Below, in pieces: positions 1 through 5,258 of a stretch of DNA of 5,258 nt. The notes beneath the pieces were generated by a model. That model made no database searches, was not told the origin of the DNA, and was given only the letters and a program-made list of their open reading frames with translations. Position 1 is the stretch's first letter, and every line of letters begins with the position of its first letter. The DNA is taken from the NCBI GenBank assembly GCA_021813065.1, contig JAKALZ010000147.1, forward strand, positions 1 through 5,258, in the 5' to 3' direction. The translations under genes were made by a program, and so were the position numbers. This DNA is from a bacterium (GTDB taxonomy: Bacteria; Spirochaetota; Spirochaetia; Treponematales; Rectinemataceae).

Positions 1-1197
1 AAAGCAGGGCAAAAGATCGCGGACGCTGATGGTCGCATGACAGTTCCTGTTCACGCCTCGATCGCTGGCGTCGTCAAGAAGATCGAACTGCGTACACAGT
101 CCAATAATATGGAAGGTTTGTGCATCATCATCGAGCCAAAGGATCCTCCTGAAGGTGAAGTGGCGCAGGAATACATGCCAGCACTTGATCCCTTTGCGTG
201 TACAAAAGATGAAGCGCTCGTGCGCATCCGGGCCGCGGGTATCGTCGGCATGGGCGGAGCAGGCTTTCCGGCGCATGTTAAACTCGCGCCCACGAAACCG
301 ATTTCCTTCGTGATCGCGAATGCCGCCGAGTGTGAGCCTTATCTCACCATCGATGAGCGTACACTGATCGAGGCACCTGAAAAGGTTGTCGAGGGTGTCG
401 CGATCGTTATGAAAACGGTGAATGCCTCGGAGGGTGTGATCGCGATTGAAGAGAATAAGAAGCACGCGATTCCGTATGTCCAGAAGGCGATCGACGCAAA
501 TCCGCAGGTGAAGGCCGGCATGAAGATCCGCGTTCAGGAACTTCGCACGAAGTACCCGCAGGGCGGCGAAAAAATGCTCATCACCGCGATTACGGGCAAG
601 CAGGTTCCGTCAGGCGGCCTGCCCATGGACGTTGGTTGCGTCGTTTCGAACGTAGGCACGCTCTGCGCGATTGTTGAAGCCTTCCGCGAAGGTAAACCAC
701 TCATCGAGCGCGGTTTCACCGTGACCGGCGGAGCGTGCAAGACCCCCAAGAACCTCATTGCCCCAATTGGTACGGTAGTGGCGGACCTCGCGAAGTCCGG
801 CATCATCGAAATCGACGAAGAAGCGCTCCGAAAAGTGATATTCGGCGGCCCAATGATGGGCGTCGCGGTTCCAAGTTTCGAAATTCCTGTTCAGAAGAAT
901 ACTTCTGGTGTACTTTTGATGAACGAGCAGGAGGCGACACAGTACGAAGAGGACACGTGCATCCGCTGCGGCCGCTGTATCAGGGCCTGCCCGACGGCGA
1001 TTACCCCTGCCCTCTTGGCTATCGCGGTAGAAGCCGGCAATTACAGTGAAGCTGAGAAGATCGGCCTTCTCGATTGCATCGAGTGTGGAACCTGCTCCTT
1101 TGTGTGCCCAGCGCACCGACATCTGGTGCAACGCTTCAGAGTGGGCAAACAGGTACTGCGCATATTGAAACAGAAGGAGGCCCAGAATGTCAGATAG
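1..1197 (+). CDS. rnfC: Rnf complex subunit C, NADH-binding iron-sulfur flavoprotein (5' partial)
   Basis: RnfC is the peripheral subunit where the Rnf complex exchanges electrons with NAD(H). The frame is open from base 1, and the 12 codons before the first ATG (base 37) read as RnfC, so the true start is off the window; 398 residues are visible and roughly 40 are probably missing. Visible in order: a barrel-sandwich (biotinyl-like) segment around residues 1-30 (PVHASIAG); the glycine-rich nucleotide/FMN-binding loop GMGGAGFP at residues 83-90; ANAAECEP at 106-113; YPQGGEK near 185; GGPMMG; then two [4Fe-4S] motifs of the CX2CX2CX3CP type at residues 320-331 (CIRCGRCIRACP) and 359-370 (CIECGTCSFVCP). 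The stop is TAG at 1195-1197, and the last 11 bases overlap rnfD, implying coupled translation. Nothing looks broken. Identity is secure from motifs and neighbours. Confidence 0.97.
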   Translation, partial: KAGQKIADADGRMTVPVHASIAGVVKKIELRTQSNNMEGLCIIIEPKDPPEGEVAQEYMPALDPFACTKDEALVRIRAAGIVGMGGAGFPAHVKLAPTKPISFVIANAAECEPYLTIDERTLIEAPEKVVEGVAIVMKTVNASEGVIAIEENKKHAIPYVQKAIDANPQVKAGMKIRVQELRTKYPQGGEKMLITAITGKQVPSGGLPMDVGCVVSNVGTLCAIVEAFREGKPLIERGFTVTGGACKTPKNLIAPIGTVVADLAKSGIIEIDEEALRKVIFGGPMMGVAVPSFEIPVQKNTSGVLLMNEQEATQYEEDTCIRCGRCIRACPTAITPALLAIAVEAGNYSEAEKIGLLDCIECGTCSFVCPAHRHLVQRFRVGKQVLRILKQKEAQNVR

Positions 1198-2197
1198 AAA
1201 GATGTCTCTTTCTTCGAGCCCCCACGCGTTTTCTCCGGTTGATACACCACGCATCATGCTCTCGGTGGTCATCGCGCTCGTGCCCGCGACCGCGTATGGC
1301 ATCTATCTCTATGGATTGCCGGCGCTCGGTGTCGTGATAACCTCGATTGCGGTCTCGGTGCTCTCTGAGTTTGTGTTCAGGAAAATCATCAAGGCGAGCA
1401 CCTCTATTGGCGATTTTTCCGCGGTGGTCACAGGACTTCTGCTCTCGTTGGTACTTCCTCCCTCTACCCCGCTGTGGATGGTAGCCCTTGGCGCGATTTT
1501 CGCGATTGTCATCGCGAAGGAGCTCTTTGGCGGTCTCGGCGCGAACCCCTTTAACCCAGCGCTCATAGGGCGAGCCTTTCTCCTCATGAGTTTCCCCGCG
1601 GCGATCACGTCGTGGACAATGCCCAAAGGGATCGCGCTGGCAGCGGACGCGGTGAGCACCGCGACTCCCCTCAACATGATCAAGCAGGGCAGCTCTCTCG
1701 GCGATGTGGCGAAATATTTTGGAGCGTCCGACATTGGATCGTTCTACCGCCAGCTGTTTATGGGATATCGATCCGGCTCTATAGGTGAAAGTTCTATTTT
1801 GCTAGTGCTTCTCGGCGGGCTCTTTCTCCTGGGAATCGGAGTGATCCAGTGGATCGTCCCTGTGACGGTGCTGGCTTCGACCTTTGTGTTCTCGTGGATG
1901 CTGGGTATGAACCCTGTGCTCGGTATTCTGTCGGGTGGCATCGTGTTCGGCGCCTTCTTTATGGCGACGGATTATGCGACCCGCCCCATGACACAGTATG
2001 GACAGGCGGCTTTCGGCATAGGCATTGGTCTCATCACCGTGCTCATCCGAAAATTCGGCGGGTATCCAGAAGGTGTGACCTACGCGATCCTTATTATGAA
2101 TACACTTACGCCCTACCTCAATAAAATCCGCACGAAAAAATATGGCTTTGTCGCTCCAATCAAACCAGCCAAGCCATCCAAGGAGGCCACGAAATGA
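1187..2197 (+). CDS. rnfD: Rnf complex subunit D, flavinylated membrane protein
   Basis: RnfD (NqrB family) is an integral membrane subunit that carries a covalent FMN and is thought to form part of the ion-translocation path. The product is 336 residues, normal for the family, with many hydrophobic helices (for example about 24-42, 45-62, 80-112 and 205-260). Family signatures are GGLGANPFNPALIGRAF at 115-131 and DAVSTATPL at 154-162, whose Thr160 (codon at 1664) is the expected FMN attachment residue. The C-terminal part (MATDYATRPMT, then GGYPEGVTYAILIMN) is also typical. The start at 1187 is fixed by AAGGAGG at 1174-1180, six bases upstream; the gene begins inside the end of rnfC and its TGA overlaps the rnfG start (ATGA). 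The flavin transferase (ApbE) needed to load FMN is not in this window. Confidence 0.97.
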   Translation: MSDRKMSLSSSPHAFSPVDTPRIMLSVVIALVPATAYGIYLYGLPALGVVITSIAVSVLSEFVFRKIIKASTSIGDFSAVVTGLLLSLVLPPSTPLWMVALGAIFAIVIAKELFGGLGANPFNPALIGRAFLLMSFPAAITSWTMPKGIALAADAVSTATPLNMIKQGSSLGDVAKYFGASDIGSFYRQLFMGYRSGSIGESSILLVLLGGLFLLGIGVIQWIVPVTVLASTFVFSWMLGMNPVLGILSGGIVFGAFFMATDYATRPMTQYGQAAFGIGIGLITVLIRKFGGYPEGVTYAILIMNTLTPYLNKIRTKKYGFVAPIKPAKPSKEATK

Positions 2198-2862
2198 TGA
2201 AAGGCATGGCCAAACTGGGCATTAGGCTCGCCATTTTCGCGGGCCTTGCGTGCGCAAGCCTGGCAATTGTCTACGCGTTTACGAAGGACAGCATCGATCG
2301 CCAGAATGAACTTCAACTGCAGGCTTCTCTAAAAGAAATTTTCCCTCAAGCTGTGTCCTTTGATCCTCTGCAAGACTTGACAAGTAGCGACCCGAATATC
2401 AAGTTTCAGGCTGTCTACGAGGTAAAGAGTGAATTGGCACCGCTGGGAATCGCGGTGAAAGCGGTGGGCCCCAGCTATGGCGGACCCGCGACACTGCTCG
2501 TGGGTGTCGATCTAATGCGCACAATAACTGGCGTGCGCGTCATGGCCCTGTCCGATACCCCGGGACTCGGCATGAACGCGACGAACCCAACCTACTACGT
2601 AGAGAAGACAAAGAAGATCACCTTCCTTGGTCAGTTTACCAACAAGGCGCTTACTGATCCTTTTCAGGTTAAAAATGATGTCGTGGCTATTACCGCGGCA
2701 ACGATTTCCTCGCGGTCGCTCACCAACATCATAAAAGCGGCCGGCGACGCCGCGATCGCGTATATGAATCAGAAGGCGATCACCACGCCCACAGGCGGCA
2801 GCGGACAACCGCAGGACGCCTCGACAGGAAACGCTGCCCAGCCGCAGGCGGGAGGCAAATGA
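2194..2862 (+). CDS. rnfG: Rnf complex subunit G, covalent FMN electron carrier
   Basis: RnfG (NqrC family) is anchored by one N-terminal helix and carries a covalent FMN in an extracytoplasmic domain, relaying electrons within the complex. The 222-residue product shows a transmembrane helix at about 9-29, the conserved TPGLG at 122-126, and DVVAITAATISS at 162-173. In that last motif Thr170 (codon at 2701) matches the FMN-phosphothreonine position; it reads T-A-A-T rather than the commoner S/T-G-A-T. The last 25 or so residues are a Thr/Gly/Gln/Pro/Ala-rich tail (GGSGQPQDASTGNAAQPQ) beyond the conserved domain, probably disordered. The ribosome site AGGAGG at 2181-2186 serves either ATG at 2194 or the adjacent ATG at 2197; the start overlaps the rnfD stop as ATGA. 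The TGA at 2860-2862 lies just before rnfE. Confidence 0.96.
   Translation: MMKGMAKLGIRLAIFAGLACASLAIVYAFTKDSIDRQNELQLQASLKEIFPQAVSFDPLQDLTSSDPNIKFQAVYEVKSELAPLGIAVKAVGPSYGGPATLLVGVDLMRTITGVRVMALSDTPGLGMNATNPTYYVEKTKKITFLGQFTNKALTDPFQVKNDVVAITAATISSRSLTNIIKAAGDAAIAYMNQKAITTPTGGSGQPQDASTGNAAQPQAGGK
2850..2855 (+). promoter_or_regulatory. Ribosome binding site that favours the 2865 start of rnfE
   Basis: GGGAGG lies inside the end of rnfG. It is only 3 bases from the ATG at 2859 (overlapping the rnfG TGA) but 9 bases from the in-frame ATG at 2865, which begins MKKLYKVFK. Spacing therefore favours 2865, although 2859 cannot be excluded. Confidence 0.6.
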
Positions 2863-2864
2863 AT

Positions 2865-3503
2865 ATGAAGAAACTCTATAAAGTATTCAAACAGGGCATC
2901 ATTTTTGAGAACCCGCTCTTGATGCTCATGATTGGTCTATGTTCCGCGATCGCGGTTACCACGAGTGTATCGAATGGTATCGGTATGGGACTGGCCATGA
3001 CCTTCGTTCTCCTGTTTTCCGAAGTGATCGTTTCGGCATTCAGGAAGTACATCCCGTCGGTTATTCGAATGCCGATATTCCTGATCGTCATCGGCGCGTT
3101 TACGACCATGGTCGACCTTGTCATGAAGGCGTATTTCCCCGACCTCTAGAAGAGTATGGGCGTCTTTATTCCACTCATCGTCGTCAACTGCATCATCATG
3201 GGACGCGTTGAGGCATTCGCTTCAAAGCAGAGCGTAGTCTCCTCCATCGCGGATTCTCTGGGCATGGGTCTTGGCTACACCTGGGTTTTGGTCGGCATTT
3301 CCGCGTTCAGGGAAATTCTGGGCAATGGTACGTTCGCGGGCATTCAGGTTCTCCCGCAATCGTACCAGCCGATTCTGTTCTTCATTCTGCCGCCAGGCGG
3401 ATTCTTTGTCTTCAGTTTCTTCATTTCCTTCAATATCTGGATGAAGAACAGAATGCAGAAAGCCGCGCTCAAGGGCATTGTGGTCAATAAGGAGGCTGCA
3501 TAA
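2865..3503 (+). pseudogene. rnfE: Rnf complex subunit E, interrupted by an in-frame TAG
   Basis: RnfE (NqrD family) is a six-helix membrane subunit that pairs with RnfA; the two jointly hold a [2Fe-2S] cluster across the membrane. Counting from the ATG at 2859, the first segment is 96 residues and carries NPLLMLMIGLCSAIAVT, with the N-terminal cluster cysteine at 28. It stops at TAG 3147-3149. The same frame continues without indel through KSMGVFIPLIVVNCIIMGRV (second cysteine, about 111), AFREILGNGT and on to TAA at 3501-3503. Read through, the total of about 214 residues is normal for RnfE and no conserved segment is missing. The stop lies where RnfA of the same operon has Tyr (LYSAMG), one substitution from TAC or TAT. 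If real and not read through, the 96-residue product lacks half its helices and one cluster ligand and should not function. Everything else about the gene, including its overlap with rnfA, looks selected, so damage is recent or apparent only (sequencing error or read-through). Confidence 0.9.
3147..3149 (+). other. In-frame amber codon inside rnfE
   Basis: The codons run GAC CTC TAG AAG AGT ATG GGC with the frame preserved on both sides. An ATG follows in frame at 3156, but the only purine stretch upstream of it (AGAAGAG at 3148-3154) sits too close to be a normal ribosome site. Confidence 0.97.
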
Positions 3504-4078
3504 TGGACCTCATAAAAATTCTTATCCTGTCGATGCTCGTGAACAATATCGTTGTCATGCGCTTCCTGGCACTCTGTTCGTACATCGGCATGACGAGCGA
3601 TGTCGGGCAATCGATTGGCATGGGCTTCGCCGTTACGTTTGTGAGCGTCTTGGCGACCGCGGCGACGTGGCCCATCTATCACTACATTCTCGCTCCGCTG
3701 AATTTGACATTCCTTGAAATTCTCATTTTCATTCTTGTCATCGCGAGTCTTGTGCAGCTGGTTGAGTTCTATCTCAAGAAGAATGTTCCGGGACTCTACT
3801 CAGCGATGGGCATTTACCTTCCGCTGATCACCACGAACTGCGCCATTTCGGCAATCGCGTTCGAGAATATTTCGAACCACTACTCCTTTATTGAGTCGAT
3901 TGTGTACGCGGTGGGTGTTTCGCTCGGATATCTCTTGGCGATGATTCTCCTTGCGGGCATTCGTGAACGCACCAAGACGAGTCCGGTGCCGAAATTCATG
4001 CAGGGAACGCCGATCCTTTTCATGGAAACCGCGCTGATTGGCGTGGCGTTCATGGGATTGTCCGGTCTTATTAAATAA
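3503..4078 (+). CDS. rnfA: Rnf complex subunit A, [2Fe-2S]-binding membrane protein
   Basis: RnfA (NqrE family) is the membrane partner and paralogue of RnfE. The 191-residue product has the usual family length and about six hydrophobic helices. Near the N-terminus, NNIVVMRFLALCSYIG carries Cys25; LPLITTNCAISAIAF carries Cys113. These are the two cysteines expected to ligate the shared [2Fe-2S] cluster together with the RnfE pair. The segment LYSAMGIYLPLI just before Cys113 aligns with the region of RnfE that contains the amber codon, which gives an internal reference for the lost residue. The start is set by AAGGAGG at 3489-3495, seven bases upstream, and overlaps the rnfE stop as TAATG, so its translation is probably coupled to ribosomes finishing rnfE. 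A true stop in rnfE could therefore reduce rnfA translation unless its own site suffices. No defects seen. Confidence 0.97.
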   Translation: MDLIKILILSMLVNNIVVMRFLALCSYIGMTSDVGQSIGMGFAVTFVSVLATAATWPIYHYILAPLNLTFLEILIFILVIASLVQLVEFYLKKNVPGLYSAMGIYLPLITTNCAISAIAFENISNHYSFIESIVYAVGVSLGYLLAMILLAGIRERTKTSPVPKFMQGTPILFMETALIGVAFMGLSGLIK

Positions 4079-4083
4079 GGAAG
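4077..4083 (+). promoter_or_regulatory. Ribosome binding site deciding the rnfB start
   Basis: AAGGAAG overlaps the rnfA stop and lies five bases before the ATG at 4089. It rules out the longer in-frame start at 4038, which is inside rnfA and would add 17 residues (MAWRSWDCPVLL...) unlike any RnfB N-terminus. Confidence 0.7.
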
Positions 4084-4088
4084 ACAGC

Positions 4089-4952
4089 ATGGTTGCGACA
4101 ATTTTCATAACGATTGGTTTTTCGGCGCTTCTTGCGTTTGTCGTTGGTCTGGCGCTTGCGTTTTTCAATGAGAAATTCAAGGTTGAGCGCGATCCGAAAA
4201 TCGATGAGGTGAGGGCAGCCTTACCCGGAGCGAATTGTGGCGGATGTGGATTCCCGGGCTGTGATGGCTACGCGGAGGCGGTTGGTACGGGACGTGCGGC
4301 CACAAACAAGTGCACCGCCGGTGGCGCGTCTACCGCCGAGACTGTGGCAAAAATAATGGGCGTGTCTGATAGCGCGGCAGAAGATAAGGTCGCGGTGTTG
4401 CTTTGCCAGGGTACGAAAGAGAAGACGGTCAGCAAGGGCGATTACAATGGCATTCAGACCTGCCGCGCGGCGAAACTTTCGACCGGCAGCGTGAAGACCT
4501 GCTCCTATAGCTGCCAGGGTTTGGGCGATTGCACGCTCGTGTGCAAGTTCGACGCGCTCGAGATGGGAGAAGACGGGCTTCCCCACGTCAATTATGAGAA
4601 CTGCACCGGATGCGGTCTCTGCGTGGAAGAGTGCCCCCAGAAGATATTGACGCTTGTGCCGCGTTCGCGCGTTGGCTCGATCGTGCTTTGCTCGAACAGA
4701 ACTACGCTGAAGGCGAGTGTCATCAAGACCTGCAAAGTGGGATGCATCAAATGCGAAATCTGCGTAAAGTCCTGCCCGGAAGGCGCGATCACGATGGTGA
4801 ATGGTATCCCCGTGACCGACTATGCGAAGTGCACTTCATGCGGCATTTGTGTCGAAAAGTGCCCAACAAAGTGCTATAAGCTGCTTGAGACGGATGTGTT
4901 CGGCACGAAAAAGATGGTGCCGGTTATGGAAGGCGCCGAAGAGCAGGCGTAG
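4089..4952 (+). CDS. rnfB: Rnf complex subunit B, multi-cluster ferredoxin-like subunit
   Basis: RnfB is the electron entry subunit that accepts electrons from reduced ferredoxin. From the ATG at 4089 the product is 287 residues: an N-terminal membrane anchor (about 3-26), then PGANCGGCGFPGCDGYA, in which Cys50, 53, 58 and 75 form the [4Fe-4S] domain unique to RnfB. Next comes a ferredoxin pair, Cys138/142/148/152 (CX3CX5CX3C, with Lys rather than Pro after the last Cys) and Cys172/175/178/182. A second ferredoxin pair follows at Cys219/222/225/229 and Cys248/251/254/258. The second pair makes it longer than the gammaproteobacterial form and resembles RnfB of anaerobes such as Acetobacterium. 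Five [4Fe-4S] clusters are predicted; Cys106, 125, 201, 215 and 262 are additional. It ends at TAG (4950-4952) and is the last gene of the operon. The frame is intact. Confidence 0.97.
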   Translation: MVATIFITIGFSALLAFVVGLALAFFNEKFKVERDPKIDEVRAALPGANCGGCGFPGCDGYAEAVGTGRAATNKCTAGGASTAETVAKIMGVSDSAAEDKVAVLLCQGTKEKTVSKGDYNGIQTCRAAKLSTGSVKTCSYSCQGLGDCTLVCKFDALEMGEDGLPHVNYENCTGCGLCVEECPQKILTLVPRSRVGSIVLCSNRTTLKASVIKTCKVGCIKCEICVKSCPEGAITMVNGIPVTDYAKCTSCGICVEKCPTKCYKLLETDVFGTKKMVPVMEGAEEQA

Positions 4953-4969
4953 GTTTTAGGGGTTTAATG

Positions 4970-5014
4970 GCCCACAGGCGTGCGCGCGATGTGCCCACAG
5001 GCGTACGCGAGATG
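4970..5014 (+). repeat. Two near-identical 22-base direct repeats in the rnfB 3' region
   Basis: Both copies (4970-4991 and 4993-5014) begin GCCCACAGGCGT and end GATG, differ at two positions, and are separated by one base. The GCGCGCGCC at 5014-5022 is complementary to GGCG-starting segments in either copy (4977-4985, or 5000-5008 with one mismatch), so the transcript could form alternative hairpins. No reading frame or known element is recognised. Confidence 0.75.
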
Positions 5015-5088
5015 CGCGCGCCAGGTGCTGAGTTCTGTCGTGTGAGACGTTTCCGCAATGCGGTGACGCCCCACATTTAAAATAGATT

Positions 5089-5118
5089 GCCGGTTCCGCG
5101 AGGGGCCGGCTCTTTTTT
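5089..5118 (+). terminator. Intrinsic terminator of the rnf operon
   Basis: A 9-base-pair stem (GCCGGTTCC at 5089-5097 with GGGGCCGGC at 5102-5110, including two G-U pairs) closes a GCGA tetraloop of the stable GNRA type and is followed by TCTTTTTT. It lies about 137 bases after rnfB and just before the end of the convergent minus-strand gene. Read on the other strand the stem is followed by a weaker T-containing tract, so it may serve both directions. Confidence 0.88.
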
Positions 5119-5258
5119 AGTACTGAACGCTCCTAAGGCGCAAACCGATGGTAAAGGATAGGCACGCGTGCAGGTCTGTAGACATGGCACTTTCCTGACC
5201 GGGGAGCGCCACATAGTTGTCGTAACGCACTTCAAAATAACTTCCGAATCTCTCAGCT
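5117..5258 (-). CDS. C-terminal fragment of a probable outer-membrane beta-barrel protein
   Basis: On the minus strand an open frame enters from the right edge and runs 46 codons to TAA (5119-5117). The start lies outside the window. The visible residues alternate polar and hydrophobic in two stretches, GSYFEVRYDNYVAL and LSFTIGLRLRSVQY, and end in an aromatic residue directly before the stop. That is the pattern of a last transmembrane beta-strand with the C-terminal recognition signal of outer-membrane proteins. No specific family can be named. The gene converges on rnfB, and its stop codon overlaps the T-tract of the rnf terminator, which fits a genuine gene end. Short length is the main uncertainty. 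Confidence 0.6.
   Translation of the reverse strand, partial: AERFGSYFEVRYDNYVALPGQESAMSTDLHACLSFTIGLRLRSVQY

Noticed and set aside
735..1049. A 104-codon + strand frame inside rnfC
   Set aside because: Out-of-frame shadow of rnfC; Arg/Pro-rich with no plausible fold or ribosome site.
610..1302. A 230-codon open frame on the minus strand antisense to rnfC and the start of rnfD
   Set aside because: It lies opposite conserved, motif-rich rnfC, has no recognisable domain, and is explained by the codon bias of the + strand gene.
3156..3503. The 115-residue frame after the amber codon as an independent gene
   Set aside because: It is the C-terminal half of RnfE in the same frame, starts in the middle of a conserved domain and lacks a well-spaced ribosome site; annotated as part of rnfE.
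3344..3682. A 112-codon minus-strand frame across the rnfE/rnfA junction
   Set aside because: Antisense to two conserved membrane subunits; composition typical of a complementary-strand shadow.
4038..4088. Upstream in-frame start that would add 17 residues to RnfB
   Set aside because: It lies within rnfA, has no ribosome site, and precedes a start at 4089 that has one and begins with the expected membrane anchor.
5053..5063. Small inverted repeat CCGCAATGCGG as a second terminator or operator
   Set aside because: Only four base pairs around a three-base loop, no T-tract, and no gene start nearby.

Overview
The window holds the 3' part of an operon encoding the Rnf complex, a membrane-bound ferredoxin:NAD+ oxidoreductase that couples electron transfer to Na+ or H+ translocation. 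All six subunits lie on the + strand in the order rnfC (5' end cut by the window edge), rnfD, rnfG, rnfE, rnfA, rnfB. They are packed with 1-11 base overlaps or gaps of a few bases, so this looks like one translationally coupled transcript whose promoter lies upstream of the window.

Layout: 1-1197 rnfC (partial); 1187-2197 rnfD; 2194-2862 rnfG; about 2865-3503 rnfE, interrupted by an in-frame TAG at 3147-3149; 3503-4078 rnfA; 4089-4952 rnfB. After rnfB comes a GC-rich non-coding stretch with two near-identical 22-base direct repeats (4970-5014), then a strong intrinsic terminator (5089-5118). From 5117 to the right edge, a gene on the minus strand converges on the operon. Only its last 46 codons are visible, and they look like the C-terminus of an outer-membrane beta-barrel protein.

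How the genes work together (from knowledge of the family): RnfB takes electrons from reduced ferredoxin. These pass through the [2Fe-2S] cluster held between membrane subunits RnfA and RnfE and the covalently bound flavins of RnfG and RnfD, and reach the NADH site of RnfC. The cofactor residues expected for each step are visible in all six reading frames. The one defect is the amber codon in rnfE. It sits where the paralogue RnfA has tyrosine, and it separates the two cysteines that RnfE contributes to the shared cluster. It is therefore a sequencing error, a disabling point mutation, or a sign of TAG read-through.

Organism: base composition is moderately GC-rich by eye, Shine-Dalgarno sites are strong, the gene order is C-D-G-E-A-B (as in Firmicutes, Thermotogae and, to my knowledge, spirochaetes), and RnfB carries extra ferredoxin clusters. 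The probable outer-membrane protein fragment points to a diderm, so a spirochaete or another anaerobic diderm is my best guess. The sequence alone does not settle this. I see no novel multi-gene system here; the amber codon in rnfE is the main anomaly.
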